Below, one piece after another: positions 30,107 through 42,420 of a stretch of 64,000 bases of DNA (position 1 is its first letter; every line of letters begins with the position of its first letter). Origin of the DNA: Pyronema omphalodes. Lineage: Eukaryota > Ascomycota > Pezizomycetes > Pezizales > Pyronemataceae. Where the stretch lies: NCBI GenBank assembly GCA_024516155.1, contig JAJJXM010000022.1, positions 310,001 to 374,000 on the forward strand, in the 5' to 3' direction. The translations under genes were made by a program, and so were the position numbers. The notes beneath the pieces were generated by a model. That model did not search any database and was not told where the DNA came from. It saw only the letters and a list, made by a program, of their open reading frames with translations.

Positions 30107-31225
30107 ATGGACCAAAACAACAAGGTCGTCGTGGCCCTGTACCTCAACGAAGCCGAAAGGTTGGAGGTCGAACAGGACCCTACGAAGATCAAATTGGTCC
30201 GTAACGCCGTAAAAGAATACGAACGGGACTGTCAACTTAGGGACGACCTTCGAGCCGAACTCACAGAAGCTCGAAAGGACAACTCCCTCTACGCTCAACG
30301 AATTACCGATTTGGAAAGAGATCTCGAAAGCGCCAACGCCTCCGTTCGACTCCTACAAGCCCTTACGAAAAACGGTCCCCTTCCGAACACCCGTCCCATC
30401 GAATTACCCCACCCACCTGAGTTTTCTGGTGAACGCAAGGAACTCTTGAACTTCATCTCGAAGGTCAGATCCAAGCTCGCCGGAGACTCCTCCCGTTTTA
30501 CCGACGATCAACATAAGCTACGCTATACTTATGGATATCTCAAAGGCAACGCTCAGAATCAAATTCAACCCTACGTCCTTACAGATAAGATTAAGCTTAA
30601 GGACGTTGAGGCTCTCATTACAATTCTGGAAGCTGCCTTCGGCGATCCTGATCAAGTTGGTACTGCATCTGCGGAATTGGATAAACTTCAACAGGGCAAC
30701 CGTGAGTTTAGCCAATATTACGCAGAGTTCCAACGATTAATGGCTATCTTGAACTACGATGAAAACGCAAAGAAGGCTGCTCTGAAGCGTGGACTCTCTC
30801 GAGACCTTCAGACCAGTCTTGTTTACCAAGCCGAAGAACCTCAGAACTTCACCAAATTTGTGGATCTTTGTATGAAGCTAGATTATAGAATTCGAGCTCA
30901 TTCAAACACCACAAAGCGGCACGTTTCTTCGGTCCCCAGTCGTTCCAGCTCCACGCCGTCTCGCCCGGCGTCCCACCCAACGAATACCAATAGTGGTAAT
31001 TACGGATCGGCCCCCATGGACCTATCAGCTTCCCAAAAGGCTCAGAACCAACGCCGTCGTGATGAACGAATGGCTAAGGGACTTTGTCTTTATTGTGGAT
31101 CAGCCGATCATTTCAAGAACGAATGTTCTACGTTGGCAGCAAACAACTCCCGCAAGATTCGCCTAGCCGCCGCCGAGGTTTTGGATATTCCAACAAACCC
31201 CGACGTCGACCAGGGAAAAGAGTAG
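30107..31225 (+). CDS. G2 Gag, 372 aa
   Basis: The capsid/nucleocapsid protein of G2. It has an N-terminal helical region (residues 1-90), then the Gag core (LPHPPEFSGERKELLNFISK, YTYGYLKGNAQNQIQPYV, REFSQYYAEFQRLMAILNYD). A Ser/Pro linker follows, then a CCHC knuckle CLYCGSADHFKNEC near residue 327. It overlaps Pol by 142 nt in the -1 frame. The G3 copy differs at a few residues, including C-terminal Glu to Lys in the knuckle (FKNKC). Confidence 0.92.
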   Translation: MDQNNKVVVALYLNEAERLEVEQDPTKIKLVRNAVKEYERDCQLRDDLRAELTEARKDNSLYAQRITDLERDLESANASVRLLQALTKNGPLPNTRPIELPHPPEFSGERKELLNFISKVRSKLAGDSSRFTDDQHKLRYTYGYLKGNAQNQIQPYVLTDKIKLKDVEALITILEAAFGDPDQVGTASAELDKLQQGNREFSQYYAEFQRLMAILNYDENAKKAALKRGLSRDLQTSLVYQAEEPQNFTKFVDLCMKLDYRIRAHSNTTKRHVSSVPSRSSSTPSRPASHPTNTNSGNYGSAPMDLSASQKAQNQRRRDERMAKGLCLYCGSADHFKNECSTLAANNSRKIRLAAAEVLDIPTNPDVDQGKE

Positions 31226-34200
31226 TCCATCAACAGCCTGTTGGCTCTGTTGTTGGACCAGCCCCTGCCTCGTCTTTCGTTTCATCTCAGGAAATCGTTT
31301 ATGTATCCGCTAGTTCTTTGTCAAGTAAACAAGAAAACGAATTGGATGGGAATCATTTGGTCGTGCCATGTACACTAACTGAACACAATACCAAGATCGA
31401 TACTCATGCTCTCGTAGACTGCGGGTGCACAGGAATTTCCTTCATGAACGAAGACTTCGCACGCCAACACAACTTCCCCCGTTATCAATTGAAAAACCCC
31501 AAAATGGTCGAAGTAATTGATGGACGACCTATTTCTTCAGGAGACATCACCGAATACGTTGAAGTCGAATGTACAATAGGAGACCATCATGAATTACTAA
31601 CTGCCTACGTTACTCGGCTTGGTCATTATCCCCTCGTTTTAGGAATCCCATGGCTTCGTAAACACGATGTTACAATAAACTTCGCCGATAACGATATCAA
31701 ATTCTCATCACCGAACTGCCTCCCCCACCGAACCACGTTAACACCCACCCCTGTTAAGGGTATTGCTCCGAAACAACAGAATAAGATCTGTGCCATTTCA
31801 GCTACGACGTTTCGACGCATTGTAAACAATGCCAACAACCGTTACGGAAAAGTCGAACAATTCTCCTTATCTTTGAATGAAATCACCACAGCTCTTCAAC
31901 CAGAGAAAGAGGAACCGGATCTTAAGACTATTGTACCACCCGAATATCACCAGTACTTGGGAATCTTCGAAAAGGTCAACGCCGACAAGTTACCGCCCCA
32001 TCGACCGTCGGATCACAAGATATCACTCGTCGATGGTTTTCAGCCTCCCTTCGGTCCTCTTTACTCCCTATCACGTCCAGAGTTGGAGGAATTGAAACGT
32101 TGGTTAGATGAGAACCTTACCAAAGGTTTCATCCGTGCTTCCTCGTCCCCAGCGGCCGCTCCCATTCTTTTCGTAAAGAAAGGCGATGGTTCATTACGTT
32201 TGGTGGTCGATTATCGTGGAATCAACGCCGGAACGATCAAGAATCGCTACCCTCTTCCCCTGATGCAGGATACCTTAATGAACCTTTCAAGAGCTAAGTG
32301 GTTCACTAAGCTCGACATTAGGGGGGCGTATAACTTAATACGTATGGCAAATGGGGAAGAATGGAAAACCGCTTTTCGTACCCGGTACGGATTATTCGAA
32401 TCATTGGTTATGCCTTTCGGACTTACCAATGCCCCTGCTACGTTTCAGAACTTCATTAACGACGTATTGGCACCCTACCTTGATCGATTCTGCACTGCCT
32501 ATTTGGATGACACCCTGATCTATTCGGATAATCTCGAAGAACATAAACAACATGTTAAATTGATTCTCGAAGCATTCGAAAAAGCAGGGTTACATCTCAA
32601 ACCAGAGAAATGCGAGTTCCACCAGAAGGAAGTAAAGTACTTAGGACTCATCATTAGTACAGAAGGTATAAAGATGGATCCTGAGAAGATTACTGCAGTT
32701 CGAGATTGGGAATCTCCCCGGAACCTCAAAGATGTTAGAGCGTTTTTGGGATTTGCAAACTTCTATCGACGTTTCGTTAAGAACTATTCAAAAATAGTCC
32801 AACCTCTTACGTTACTCACACGTAAAGGAGTTCCTTTCGTCTGGTCAGAATCCCAACAACAGGCCTTTGAGGAATTGAAATCAACATTTACATCCGCCCC
32901 CGTTTTGGCTCGTTTCGACCCAGACCGGGATGTTATTGTCGAAACCGATGCTTCTGATTATGTCTCCGCCGGAGTTCTTTCTCAATATGATGATGAAGCA
33001 ATCTTACATCCTATTGCTTACTTCTCAAAGAAACATTCCCCCGCTGAATGTAATTATGAGATATACGATAAAGAACTCATGGCTATCGTCCGGGCCTTCG
33101 AGGAATGGCGTCCCGAATTGCAATCTGTTATTAACCCCATCCGAGTACTGTCAGATCATAAGAATCTGGAATATTTCACTTCGACAAAGCTCTTGAACCG
33201 CCGTCAAGCCCGTTGGTCCCAGTTCTTGTCTCAGTTTAATTTTAAGATTGTTTACCGCCCCGGCACCGCAGGCGGTAAACCAGACGCACTGACTCGTCGA
33301 TCCGGAGATCTGCCTAAAGAGGGGGATGAACGCTCCCCAGAGAACCACACAACGATCATTAAGCCAGAGAATATCCTTCACGCTGCGGCTGTTACCCCCA
33401 GTAATCAACAAACAATAACGGATTCGCAACAAACCGTAATACCGGACCCACAACAAACAAACCCCACCTTATCCCAGCTCTTCACGGAAGCCTACGAGAA
33501 AGACCCATTCCCCATTAAGGTTATTGAAATGCTAAACAATAACACTCGTTATTGTAAAGACATTACATTAGCTGAATGTACGGTAAACAATAACCGTTTA
33601 CTCTACCGGGGATGTTTATGGGTCCCGAATTACGAACCCCTACGATTACACCTAATGCAACAACACCACGACTCTCCTACGGCTGGACACCCAGGTAGAT
33701 CTAAAACATTGAATACCTCTCAAGAACCTATACGTGGCCCCAGATGAGGACAGACGTGGAAAGATATATTCGAAATTGTCATACCTGCCAACGTTCGAAA
33801 CCTACCAGACATGCCCCGTTTGGTATCCTACGACCGCTACCTATTCCAGAAAGACCCTGGCAGGACATATCAATGGATTTCGTAACAGGATTACCATGGT
33901 CCAATAGGTGTGATGCAATTTGGGTAGTTGTGGACAGATTAACCAAAGAACGACATCTGATTGCCTGTCGAACAGACATCGACGCAAAGGAATTATCGTC
34001 TTTGTTTATTACCCACATCTTTCGAGTGCATGGACTCCCTCTTACCATTATCTCTGATCGAGGACCCCAATTCGCTGCTTTGTTTTGGAAGAATCTCTGT
34101 CGACGTTTGGGAATCGAGCCTCGATTATCTACAGCATTCCATCCCCAAACGGACGGTCAAACAGAACGAATGAACGCCATTATGGAACAATACCTCCGAG

Positions 34201-34940
34201 CCCACGTCAACTATCTTCAAGACGATTGGGCTGACTGGTTACCATTAGCAGAATTCGCTGCGAATAACCAAGCATCCGAGACAACGGGAACTTCCCCGTT
34301 CTTTGCTAATAAAGGATTCGACCCCCGTTGCCAATTCGATTTACTCCCAGCAGCTACGAACGATGTAAACGATCGACGGGCCCTCACAACTTCGAAAACC
34401 CTCGCCGAAATCCATAACCATTTACGAGCTGAAATCAACAGAGCTAATCTACGTTATCAAGAGAATGCCGATAAACATCGACTCCCGTCACCGAATTATC
34501 AGCCCGGAGATCTAGTATGGATGAATGCCCGTAATTGGAAAACCCGTCGACCCTCCCGGAAATTAGACAACAAACGTTACGGACCCCTCAAGATTATCGC
34601 CAAAGTATCCCCCTATGCCTATCGATTAGAACTACCTTCGACAATGAAATGTCACAACGTTCAACATGTTTCCTTATTGGAACCCGCTGCGAATGACCCC
34701 TACCCCGGTCAACAATCAGACCCACCACCCCCGGTGGAAATCGACGGTGAAGACGAATACTTCATCGAAGCTATCCTCGACTCCCGAATTCACCGGAAGA
34801 AACTTCAGTATATGGTTAAATGGGTTGGATACGATATGCCCGATTGGGAACCCGCCGAACTTCATTTCGACAGTAAAGCCGTTGACGACTTTCATAAAAA
34901 GTATCCCGATAAACCGGGACCCCTCCCCAACTTATCTTAG
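31084..34940 (+). pseudogene. G2 Pol, one frameshift in integrase
   Basis: The first frame (31084-33747) gives protease (HALVDCGCTGISF, with DCG instead of the usual DS/TG), then RT (LRLVVDYRGINAGTIKNRYP, SLVMPFGLTNAPATFQ, catalytic YLDD) and RNase H (VETDASDYVSAGVLSQ, SDHKNLEYF). It ends with the start of the integrase HHCC finger (HHDSPTAGHPGRSK). After a run of four A (33706-33709) the frame breaks. The shifted frame, open to 34940, continues EYLSRTYTWPQMRTDVERYI, CHTCQRSKP, the DDE region (MDFVTGLP, IISDRGPQF, AFHPQTDGQTERMN) and a chromodomain (YMVKWVGYDMPDWEPAELHF). One extra A would restore the frame. The G3 copy has the same break, so this element or its parent may need frameshifting here, or both are dead copies of one source. 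Confidence 0.88.
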
Positions 34941-34979
34941 AAGTTACTTCGCCGGAGCTCAGTCCAAGAAGGGGGATCC

Positions 34980-36119
34980 TGTCACGGCTCGAGAATTATT
35001 ACCTTCCCCCTCCTCGTCATTCATTCACCTATTATCATTCGCTTCATTATCCAGCACTCGTTTGTTTATTTATTTCTATTATCCTTCGGTCTTCGATCAT
35101 CACTCGTCACTCGCCTGGGTTAGGGTTGCGCTCAATTCCCAAATTGTCAAAAAGGTCACGTGACTTATCCCCAGGGTTAGGGGTCAGCTCGGATCCCTTT
35201 TCGGAAATTCCATACCTACGGTCTACCGATCATCTTATCCGATTAGATAAGATCGGTCACGTGTTCTAATCAATAGTAGATCAGTATGCACGCGCACTGG
35301 TCTACTAATGTGCGCACACGTGACTAGGGCTAGGGCACGATCATCTTATCGATAAGATAAGATCTAGTCATGTGACCTTATCAGTATTGCACCATCTTTC
35401 CAATCGCAGCTGATCTGGTTTCACGTGACTAGGGTTAGGGTTGCGCCCGCACGCACACAAACTAGGGTTAGGTTTGTGACCGTACGCGCACAGCTAGGGT
35501 TAGGGTTACGGACGCACGCGCACGATTAGGGTTACGGAAGCGCGCGCGTGACTACGCTTAGGGTTACGCTAGCGCGCACGCGAAGCACGCTACCGCGCAC
35601 GCGAGTTACGCTATCGCGCACGCGAGATACGCTAACGAGCGCGCGACGAGGCTGTGCACGCAAACACGCTAATTTGGTACGAACGCGTTAGCGCGTCTAG
35701 AACGCGCAACCGCGACCGCGTTGTTTACTTAGTTATTTTTCGGGAAAATTCTGCAAGTAGTGGCTCGGCGTGTAAGGAGGAAAAATTGTATATAAGAGGA
35801 TTGTTTCTTTGTTTGTTTATTTTGTTTTTCTTTTCTCCTTACACAGTTATTTGTTTATTTACAAATTCAAATACTTTGTCGAAAATCTTTGTTTACGTCC
35901 TCGTTCTCGTCCCCGTCTTTGGATCTCTTTGTCCCTTGAAATCTTTGTTTATTTCCTTAACTTCTAAACACAGAAAGTCTTTAAGTTGATGCTAGACACA
36001 GCTTAAGAGTTTCTAACGTTGAAGTTATTATAAGGTTATATCCATTGAACTCAAGAGTGAATAATTGAGAAGAGCCCTCAGGTTCTCCGTCAGCTATCTC
36101 TCCCTTGTTCGCCGTTACA
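34980..36119 (+). repeat. G2 3' LTR
   Basis: 1140 bp, apparently identical to 28724-29863. It is preceded by the polypurine tract AGAAGGGGGA (about 34967-34976). The frame from 34666 running into the LTR is an artefact. Confidence 0.93.
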
Positions 36120-36124
36120 GTTGG

Positions 36125-36430
36125 TTCCCCGAGGAAGGCTGGGCGAACTTGTAGACGAAAAGTCTATAAAAGACCCTATGTCTTCCCTCTGTCTCCTCCA
36201 TCATCATCCATTGATCCTCTACGCGACGATACACTATCTACACCAACAATTACCTCCGAAGACGACCCTTAAGTTTATTCGGCCTGTGATCGGTTAATTC
36301 TCTTCCTAGCTTATCTTTGGAATAAGTTCTATTAGTTCTTGAGAACGAAGTGTCTGTCTACGCCAGGACAGAATACTTGAGATACAACCGGAAAAGCCTC
36401 TGCATAGTTAGGACTGTGCCCAGGTTCACA
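36125..36430 (+). repeat. G1 3' LTR, right part
   Basis: The last 306 bp of the G1 LTR, beginning after the GTTGG duplication and ending CCCAGGTTCACA. It is directly followed by ACCGA, the right TSD of G1. Confidence 0.93.
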
Positions 36431-36435
36431 ACCGA

Positions 36436-37140
36436 TCATCTTATCCGATTAGATAAGATCGGTCACGTGTTCTAATCAATAGTAGATCAGTATGCACGCG
36501 CACTGGTCTACTAATGTGCGCACACGTGACTAGGGCTAGGGCACGATCATCTTATCGATAAGATAAGATCTAGTCATGTGACCTTATCAGTATTGCACCA
36601 TCTTTCCAATCGCAGCTGATCTGGATTCACGTGACTAGGGTTAGGGTTGCACCCGCACGCACACAAACTAGGGTTAGGTTTGTGACCGTACGCGCACAGC
36701 TAGGGTTAGGGTTACGGACGCACGCGCACGGTTAGGGTTACAGAAGCGCGCGCGTGACTACGCTTAGGGTTACGCTAGCGCGCACGCGAAGTACGCTACC
36801 GCGCACGCGAGTTACGCTATCGCGCACGCGAAGTACGCTACCGCGCACGCGAGTTACGCTATCGCGCACGCGAGATACGCTAACGAGCGCGCGACGAGGC
36901 TGTGCACGCAAACACGCTAATTTGGTACGAACGCGTTAGCGCGTCTAGAACCACAACCGCGACCGCGTTGTTTACTTAGTTATTTTTCGGGAAAATTCTG
37001 CAAGTAGTGGCTCGGCGTGTAAGGAGGAAAAATTGTATATAAGAGGATTGTTGCTTTGTTTGTTTATTTTGTTTTTCTTTTCTCCTTACACAGTTATTTG
37101 TTTATTTACAAATTCAAATACTTTGTCGAAATCTTTGTTT
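36436..37140 (+). repeat. G5 LTR, right part, truncated
   Basis: It continues the G5 LTR after the G1 insertion. It has six rather than four of the 20-bp TACGCTANCGCGCACGCGA units (about 36770-36890), explaining about 40 extra bp. The match to the family stops abruptly at 37140 (GAAATCTTTGTTT), about 225 bp short of the LTR end, where G6 integrase sequence begins. The frame at 36754-36939 only reads the repeats. Confidence 0.88.
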
Positions 37141-37385
37141 GGACTACTGGGAAAAACTACTCCCAATGGCGGAGTTTTGCTATAACAACACTCAATCCGA
37201 GACAACGAAGGTTACCCCCTTTTTCGCGAATTATGGGTATCATCCCCGGTTCGCACCCAGCCTGGGGAAAATAGAAGGAGGATTCCCGGAGGTGGCGGAA
37301 TACGTCTCAGCCCTCACCAACCTCCACCAGGAACTACAGGCAGAAATCGGATATGCACAGGCTGCCCAGGCAGAACAGGCAAATC
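37141..37385 (+). pseudogene. G6 integrase fragment, left part
   Basis: Encodes the C-terminal side of a Gypsy integrase core ([34 protein letters not shown]) up to EQAN, where G3 is inserted with TSD AAATC (37381-37385). The N-terminal boundary is a deletion junction with the G5 LTR. Confidence 0.88.
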
Positions 37386-38524
37386 TGTAACGGCGAACAA
37401 GGGAGAGATAGCTGACGGAGAACCTGAGGGCTCTTCTCAATTATTCACTCTTGAGTTCGATGGATATATCCTTATAATAACTTCAACGTTAGAAACTCTT
37501 AAGCTGTGTCTAGCATCAACTTAAAGACTTTCTGTGTTTAGAAGTTAAGGAAATAAACAAAGATTTCAAGGGACAAAGAGATCCAAAGACGGGGACGAGA
37601 ACGAGGACGTAAACAGAGATTTCGACAAAGTATTTGAATTTGTAAATAAACAAATAACTGTGTAAGGAGAAAAGAAAAACAAAATAAACAAACAAAGAAA
37701 CAATCCTCTTATATACAATTTTTCCTCCTTACACGCCGAGCCACTACTTGCAGAATTTTCCCGAAAAATAACTAAGTAAACAACGCGGTCGCGTTTGCGC
37801 GTTCTAGACGCGCTAACGCGTTCGTACCAAATTAGCGTGTTTGCGTGCACAGCCTCGTCGCGCGCTCGTTAGCGTATCTCGCGTGCGCGATAGCGTAACT
37901 CGCGTGCGCGGTAGCGTGCTTCGCGTGCGCGCTAGCGTAACCCTAAGCGTAGTCGCGCGCGCGCTTCCGTAACCCTAATCGTGCGCGTGCGTCCGTAACC
38001 CTAACCCTAGCTGTGCGCGTACGGTGACAAACCTAACCCTAGATTGTGTGCGTGCGGGTGCAACCCTAACCCTAGTCACGTGAAACCAGATCAGCTGCGA
38101 TTGGAAAGATGGTGCAATACTGATAAGGTCACATGACTAGATCTTATCTTATCGATAAGATGATCGTGCCCTAGCCCTAGTCACGTGTGCGCACATTAGT
38201 AGACCAGTGCGCGTGCATACTGATCTACTATTGATTAGAACACGTGACCGATCTTATCTAATCGGATAAGATGATCGGTAGACCGTAGGTATGGAATTTC
38301 CGAAAAGGGATCCGAGCTGACCCCTAACCCTGGGGGTAGGTCACGTGACCTTTTTGACAATTTGGGAATTGAGCGTAACCCTAACCCAGGCGAGTGACGA
38401 GTGATGATCGAAGACCGAAGGATAATAGAAATAAATAAACAAACGAGTGCTGGATAATGAAGCGAATGATAATAGGTGAATGAATAACGAGGAGGGGGAA
38501 GGTAATAATTCTCGAGCCGTGACA
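37386..38524 (-). repeat. G3 3' LTR
   Basis: Reads TGTAACGGCGAAC...CTCGAGCCGTGACA on the plus strand. It carries the GAACGCGCAA variant also present in G2, not the GAACCACAA variant of its own 5' LTR. Confidence 0.92.
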
Positions 38525-38563
38525 GGATCCCCCTTCTTGGACTGAGCTCCGGCGAAGTAACTT

Positions 38564-41500
38564 CTAAGATAAGTTGGGGAGGGGTCCCGGTTTATCGGGA
38601 TACTTTTTATGAAAGTCGTCAACGGCTTTACTGTCGGAATGGAGTTCGGCGGGTTCCCAATCGGGCATATCGTATCCAACCCATTTAACCATATACTGAA
38701 GTTTCTTCCGGTGAATTCGGGAGTCGAGGATAGCTTCGATGAAGTATTCGTCTTCACCGTCGATTTCCACCGGGGGTGGTGGGTCTGATTGTTGACCGGG
38801 GTAGGGGTCATTCGCAGCGGGTTCCAATAGGGAAACATGTTGAACGTTGTGACATTTCATTGTCGGGGGTAGTTCTAATCGATAGGCATAGGGGGATACT
38901 TTGGCGATAATCTTGAGGGGTCCGTAACGTTTGTTGTCCAATTTCCGGGAGGGTCGACGGGTTTTCCAATTACGGGCATTCATCCATACCAGATCTCCGG
39001 GCTGATAATTCGGTGACGGGAGTCGATGTTTATCGGCATTCTCTTGATATCGTAGATTAGCTCTATTGATTTCAGCTCGTAAATGGTTATGGATTTCGGC
39101 GAGGGTTTTCGAAGTTGTGAGGGCCCGTCGATCGTTTACATCGTTCGTAGCTGCTGGGAGTAAATCGAATTGGCAACGGGGGTCGAATCCTTTATTAGCA
39201 AAGAACGGGGAAGTTCCCGTTGTCTCGGATGCTTGGTTATTCGCAGCGAATTCTGCTAATGGTAACCAGTCAGCCCAATCGTCTTGAAGATAGTTGACGT
39301 GGGCTCGGACGTATTGTTCCATAATGGCGTTCATTCGTTCTGTTTGACCGTCCGTTTGGGGATGGAATGCTGTAGATAATCGAGGCTCGATTCCCAAACG
39401 TCGACAGAGATTCTTCCAAAACAAAGCAGCGAATTGGGGTCCTCGATCAGAGATAATGGTAAGAGGGAGTCCATGCACTCGAAAGATGTGGGTAATAAAC
39501 AAAGACGATAATTCCTTTGCGTCGATGTCTGTTCGACAGGCAATCAGATGTCGTTCTTTGGTTAATCTGTCCACAACTACCCAAATTGCATCACACCTAT
39601 TGGACCATGGTAATCCTGTTACGAAATCCATTGATATGTCCTGCCAGGGTCTTTCTGGAATAGGTAGCGGTCGTAGGATACCAAACGGGGCATGTCTGGT
39701 AGGTTTCGAACGTTGGCAGGTATGACAATTTCGAATATATCTTTCCACGTCTGTCCTCATCTGGGGCCACGTATAGGTTCTTGAGAGGTATTCAATGTTT
39801 TAGATCTACCTGGGTGTCCAGCCGTAGGAGAGTCGTGGTGTTGTTGCATTAGGTGTAATCGTAGGGGTTCGTAATTCGGGACCCATAAACATCCCCGGTA
39901 GAGTAAACGGTTATTGTTTACTGTACATTCAGCTAATGTAATGTCTTTACAATAACGAGTGTTATTGTTTAGCATTTCAATAACCTTAGTGGGGAATGGG
40001 TCTTTCTCGTAGGCTTCCGTGAAGAGCTGGGATAAGGTGGGGTTTGTTTGTTGTGGGTCCGGTATTACGGTTTGTTGCGAATTCGTTATTGTTTGTTGAT
40101 TACTGGGGGTAACAGCCGCAACGTGAAGGATATTCTCCGGCTTAATGATCGTTGTGTGGTTCTCTAGGGAGCGTTCATCCCCCTCTTTAGGCAGATCTCC
40201 GGATCGACGAGTCAGTGCGTCTGGTTTACCGCCTGCGGTACCGGGGCGGTAAACAATCTTAAAATTAAACTGAGACAAGAACTGGGACCAACGGGCTTGA
40301 CGGCGGTTCAAGAGCTTTGTCGAAGTGAAATATTCCAGATTCTTATGATCTGACAGTACTCGAATGGGGTTAATAACAGATTGCAATTCGGGACGCCATT
40401 CTTCGAAGGCCCGGACGATAGCCATGAGTTCTTTATCGTATATCTCATAATTACATTCGGCGGGGGAATGTTTCTTTGAGAAGTAAGCAATAGGATGTAA
40501 GATTCCTTCATCATCATATTGAGAAAGAACTCCGGCGGAGACATAATCAGAAGCATCGGTTTCGACAATAACATCCCGGTCTGGGTCGAAACGAGCCAAA
40601 ACGGGGGCGGATGTAAATGTTGATTTCAATTCCTCAAAGGCCTGTTGTTGGGATTCCGACCAGACGAAAGGAACTCCTTTACGTGTGAGTAACGTGAGAG
40701 GTTGGACTATTTTTGAATAGTTCTTAACGAAACGTCGATAGAAGTTTGCAAATCCCAAAAACGCTCTAACATCTTTGAGGTTCCGGGGAGATTCCCAATC
40801 TCGAACTGCAGTAATCTTTTCAGGGTCCATCTTTATACCTTCTGTACTAATGATGAGTCCTAAGTATTTTACTTCCTTCTGGTGGAACTCGCATTTCTCT
40901 GGTTTGAGATGTAACCCTGCTTTTTCGAATGCTTCGTGAATCAATTTAACATGTTGTTTATGTTCTTCGAGATTATCCGAATAGATCAGGGTGTCATCCA
41001 AATAGGCAGTACAGAATCGATCAAGGTAAGGTGCCAATACGTCGTTAATGAAGTTCTGAAACGTAGCAGGGGCATTGGTAAGTCCGAAGGGCATAACCAA
41101 TGATTCGAATAATCCGTACCGGGTACGAAAAGCGGTTTTCCATTCTTCCCCATTTGCCATACGTATTAAGTTATACGCCCCCCTAATGTCGAGCTTAGTG
41201 AACCACTTAGCTCTTGAAAGGTTCATTAAGGTATCCTGCATCAGGGGAAGAGGGTAGCGATTCTTGATCGTTCCGGCGTTGATTCCACGATAATCGACCA
41301 CCAAACGTAATGAACCATCGCCTTTCTTTACGAAAAGAATGGGAGCGGCCGCTGGGGACGAGGAGGCACGGATGAAACCTTTGGTGAGGTTCTCATCTAA
41401 CCATCGTTTCAATTCCTCCAACTCTGGACGTGATAGGGAGTAAAGAGGACCGAAGGGAGGCTGAAAACCATCGACAAGTGATATCTTGTGATCCGACGGT

Positions 41501-42420
41501 CGATGGGGCGGTAACTTATCGGCGTTGACTTTTTCGAAGATTCCCAAGTACTGGTGATATTCGGGTGGTACAATAGTCTTAAGATCCGGTTCCTCTTTCT
41601 CTGGTTGAAGAGCTGTGGTGATTTCATTCAAAGATAAGGAGAATTGTTCGACTTTTCCGTAACGGTTGTTGGCATTGTTTACAATTCGTCGAAACGTCGT
41701 AGCTGAAATGGCACAGATCTTATTCTGTTGTTTCGGAGCAATACCCTTAACAGGGGTGGGTGTTAACGTGGTTCGGTGGGGGAGGCAGTTCGGTGATGAG
41801 AATTTGATATCGTTATCGGCGAAGTTTATTGTAACATCGTGTTTACGAAGCCATGGGATTCCTAAAACGAGGGGATAATGACCAAGCCGAGTAACGTAGG
41901 CAGTTAGTAATTCATGATGGTCTCCTATTGTACATTCGACTTCAACGTATTCGGTGATGTCTCCTGATGAAATAGGTCGTCCATCAATTACTTCGACCAT
42001 TTTGGGGTTTTTCAATTGATAACGGGGGAAGTTGTGTTGGCGTGCAAAGTCTTCGTTCATGAAGGAGATTCCTGTGCATCCGCAGTCTACGAGAGCATGA
42101 GTATCGATCTTGGTATTGTGTTCAGTTAGTGTACATGGCACGACCAAATGATTCCCATCCAATTCGTTTTCTTGTTTACTTGACAAAGAACTAGCGGATA
42201 CATAAACGATTTCCTGAGATGAAACGAAAGACGAGGCAGGGGCTGGTCCAACAACAGAGCCAACAGGCTGTTGATGGACTACTCTTTTCCCTGGTCGACG
42301 TCGGGGTTTGTTGGGATATCCAAAACCTCGGCGGCGGCTAGGCGAATCTTGCGGGAGTTGTTTGCTGCCAACGTAGAACATTTGTTCTTGAAGTGATCGG
42401 CTGATCCACAATAAAGGCAA
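38564..42420 (-). pseudogene. G3 Pol, same integrase frameshift as G2
   Basis: Frames 42420-39757 and 39760-38564 correspond to the two G2 Pol segments. Protease (DCGCTG), RT with YLDD, RNase H, integrase DDE and chromodomain are all present. The break falls at the identical position (SK then TLNTSQEPIRGPR in the unshifted frame). Differences from G2 are scattered single residues, for example LIHEAFEKAG versus LILEAFEKAG. No excess of stop codons from repeat-induced point mutation is seen. Confidence 0.88.

Larger units (their letters stand above)
28724..36119 (+). mobile_element. G2: chromovirus-type Gypsy element with telomere-like LTRs
   Basis: A complete 7396-bp element with LTRs 28724-29863 and 34980-36119 (1140 bp each, apparently identical) and TSD GTTGG (28719-28723 and 36120-36124). 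Gag is 30107-31225, Pol 31084-34940 with one frameshift. It sits in the G1 3' LTR and is therefore younger than G1. G3 (37386-44779) is a second family member in the opposite orientation, and G5 is an older partial LTR. Confidence 0.94.
20091..36430 (+). mobile_element. G1: chromovirus-type Gypsy element, apparently coding-intact
   Basis: LTRs of 1380 bp flank gag (21600-23786) and pol (23744-27478). The 5' LTR is 20091-21470. The 3' LTR is 27650-28723 plus 36125-36430, split by G2, and sums to exactly 1380 bp after one GTTGG copy is removed. TSD ACCGA lies at 20086-20090 and 36431-36435, inside the G5 LTR. The two LTRs look identical where compared by eye and both ORFs are open, so insertion was recent. 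Confidence 0.92.

Noticed and set aside
34666..35163. 165-codon ORF across the end of G2 pol into the LTR (and its twin at 38341-38838)
   Set aside because: Out of frame with the chromodomain and continuing into non-coding LTR.
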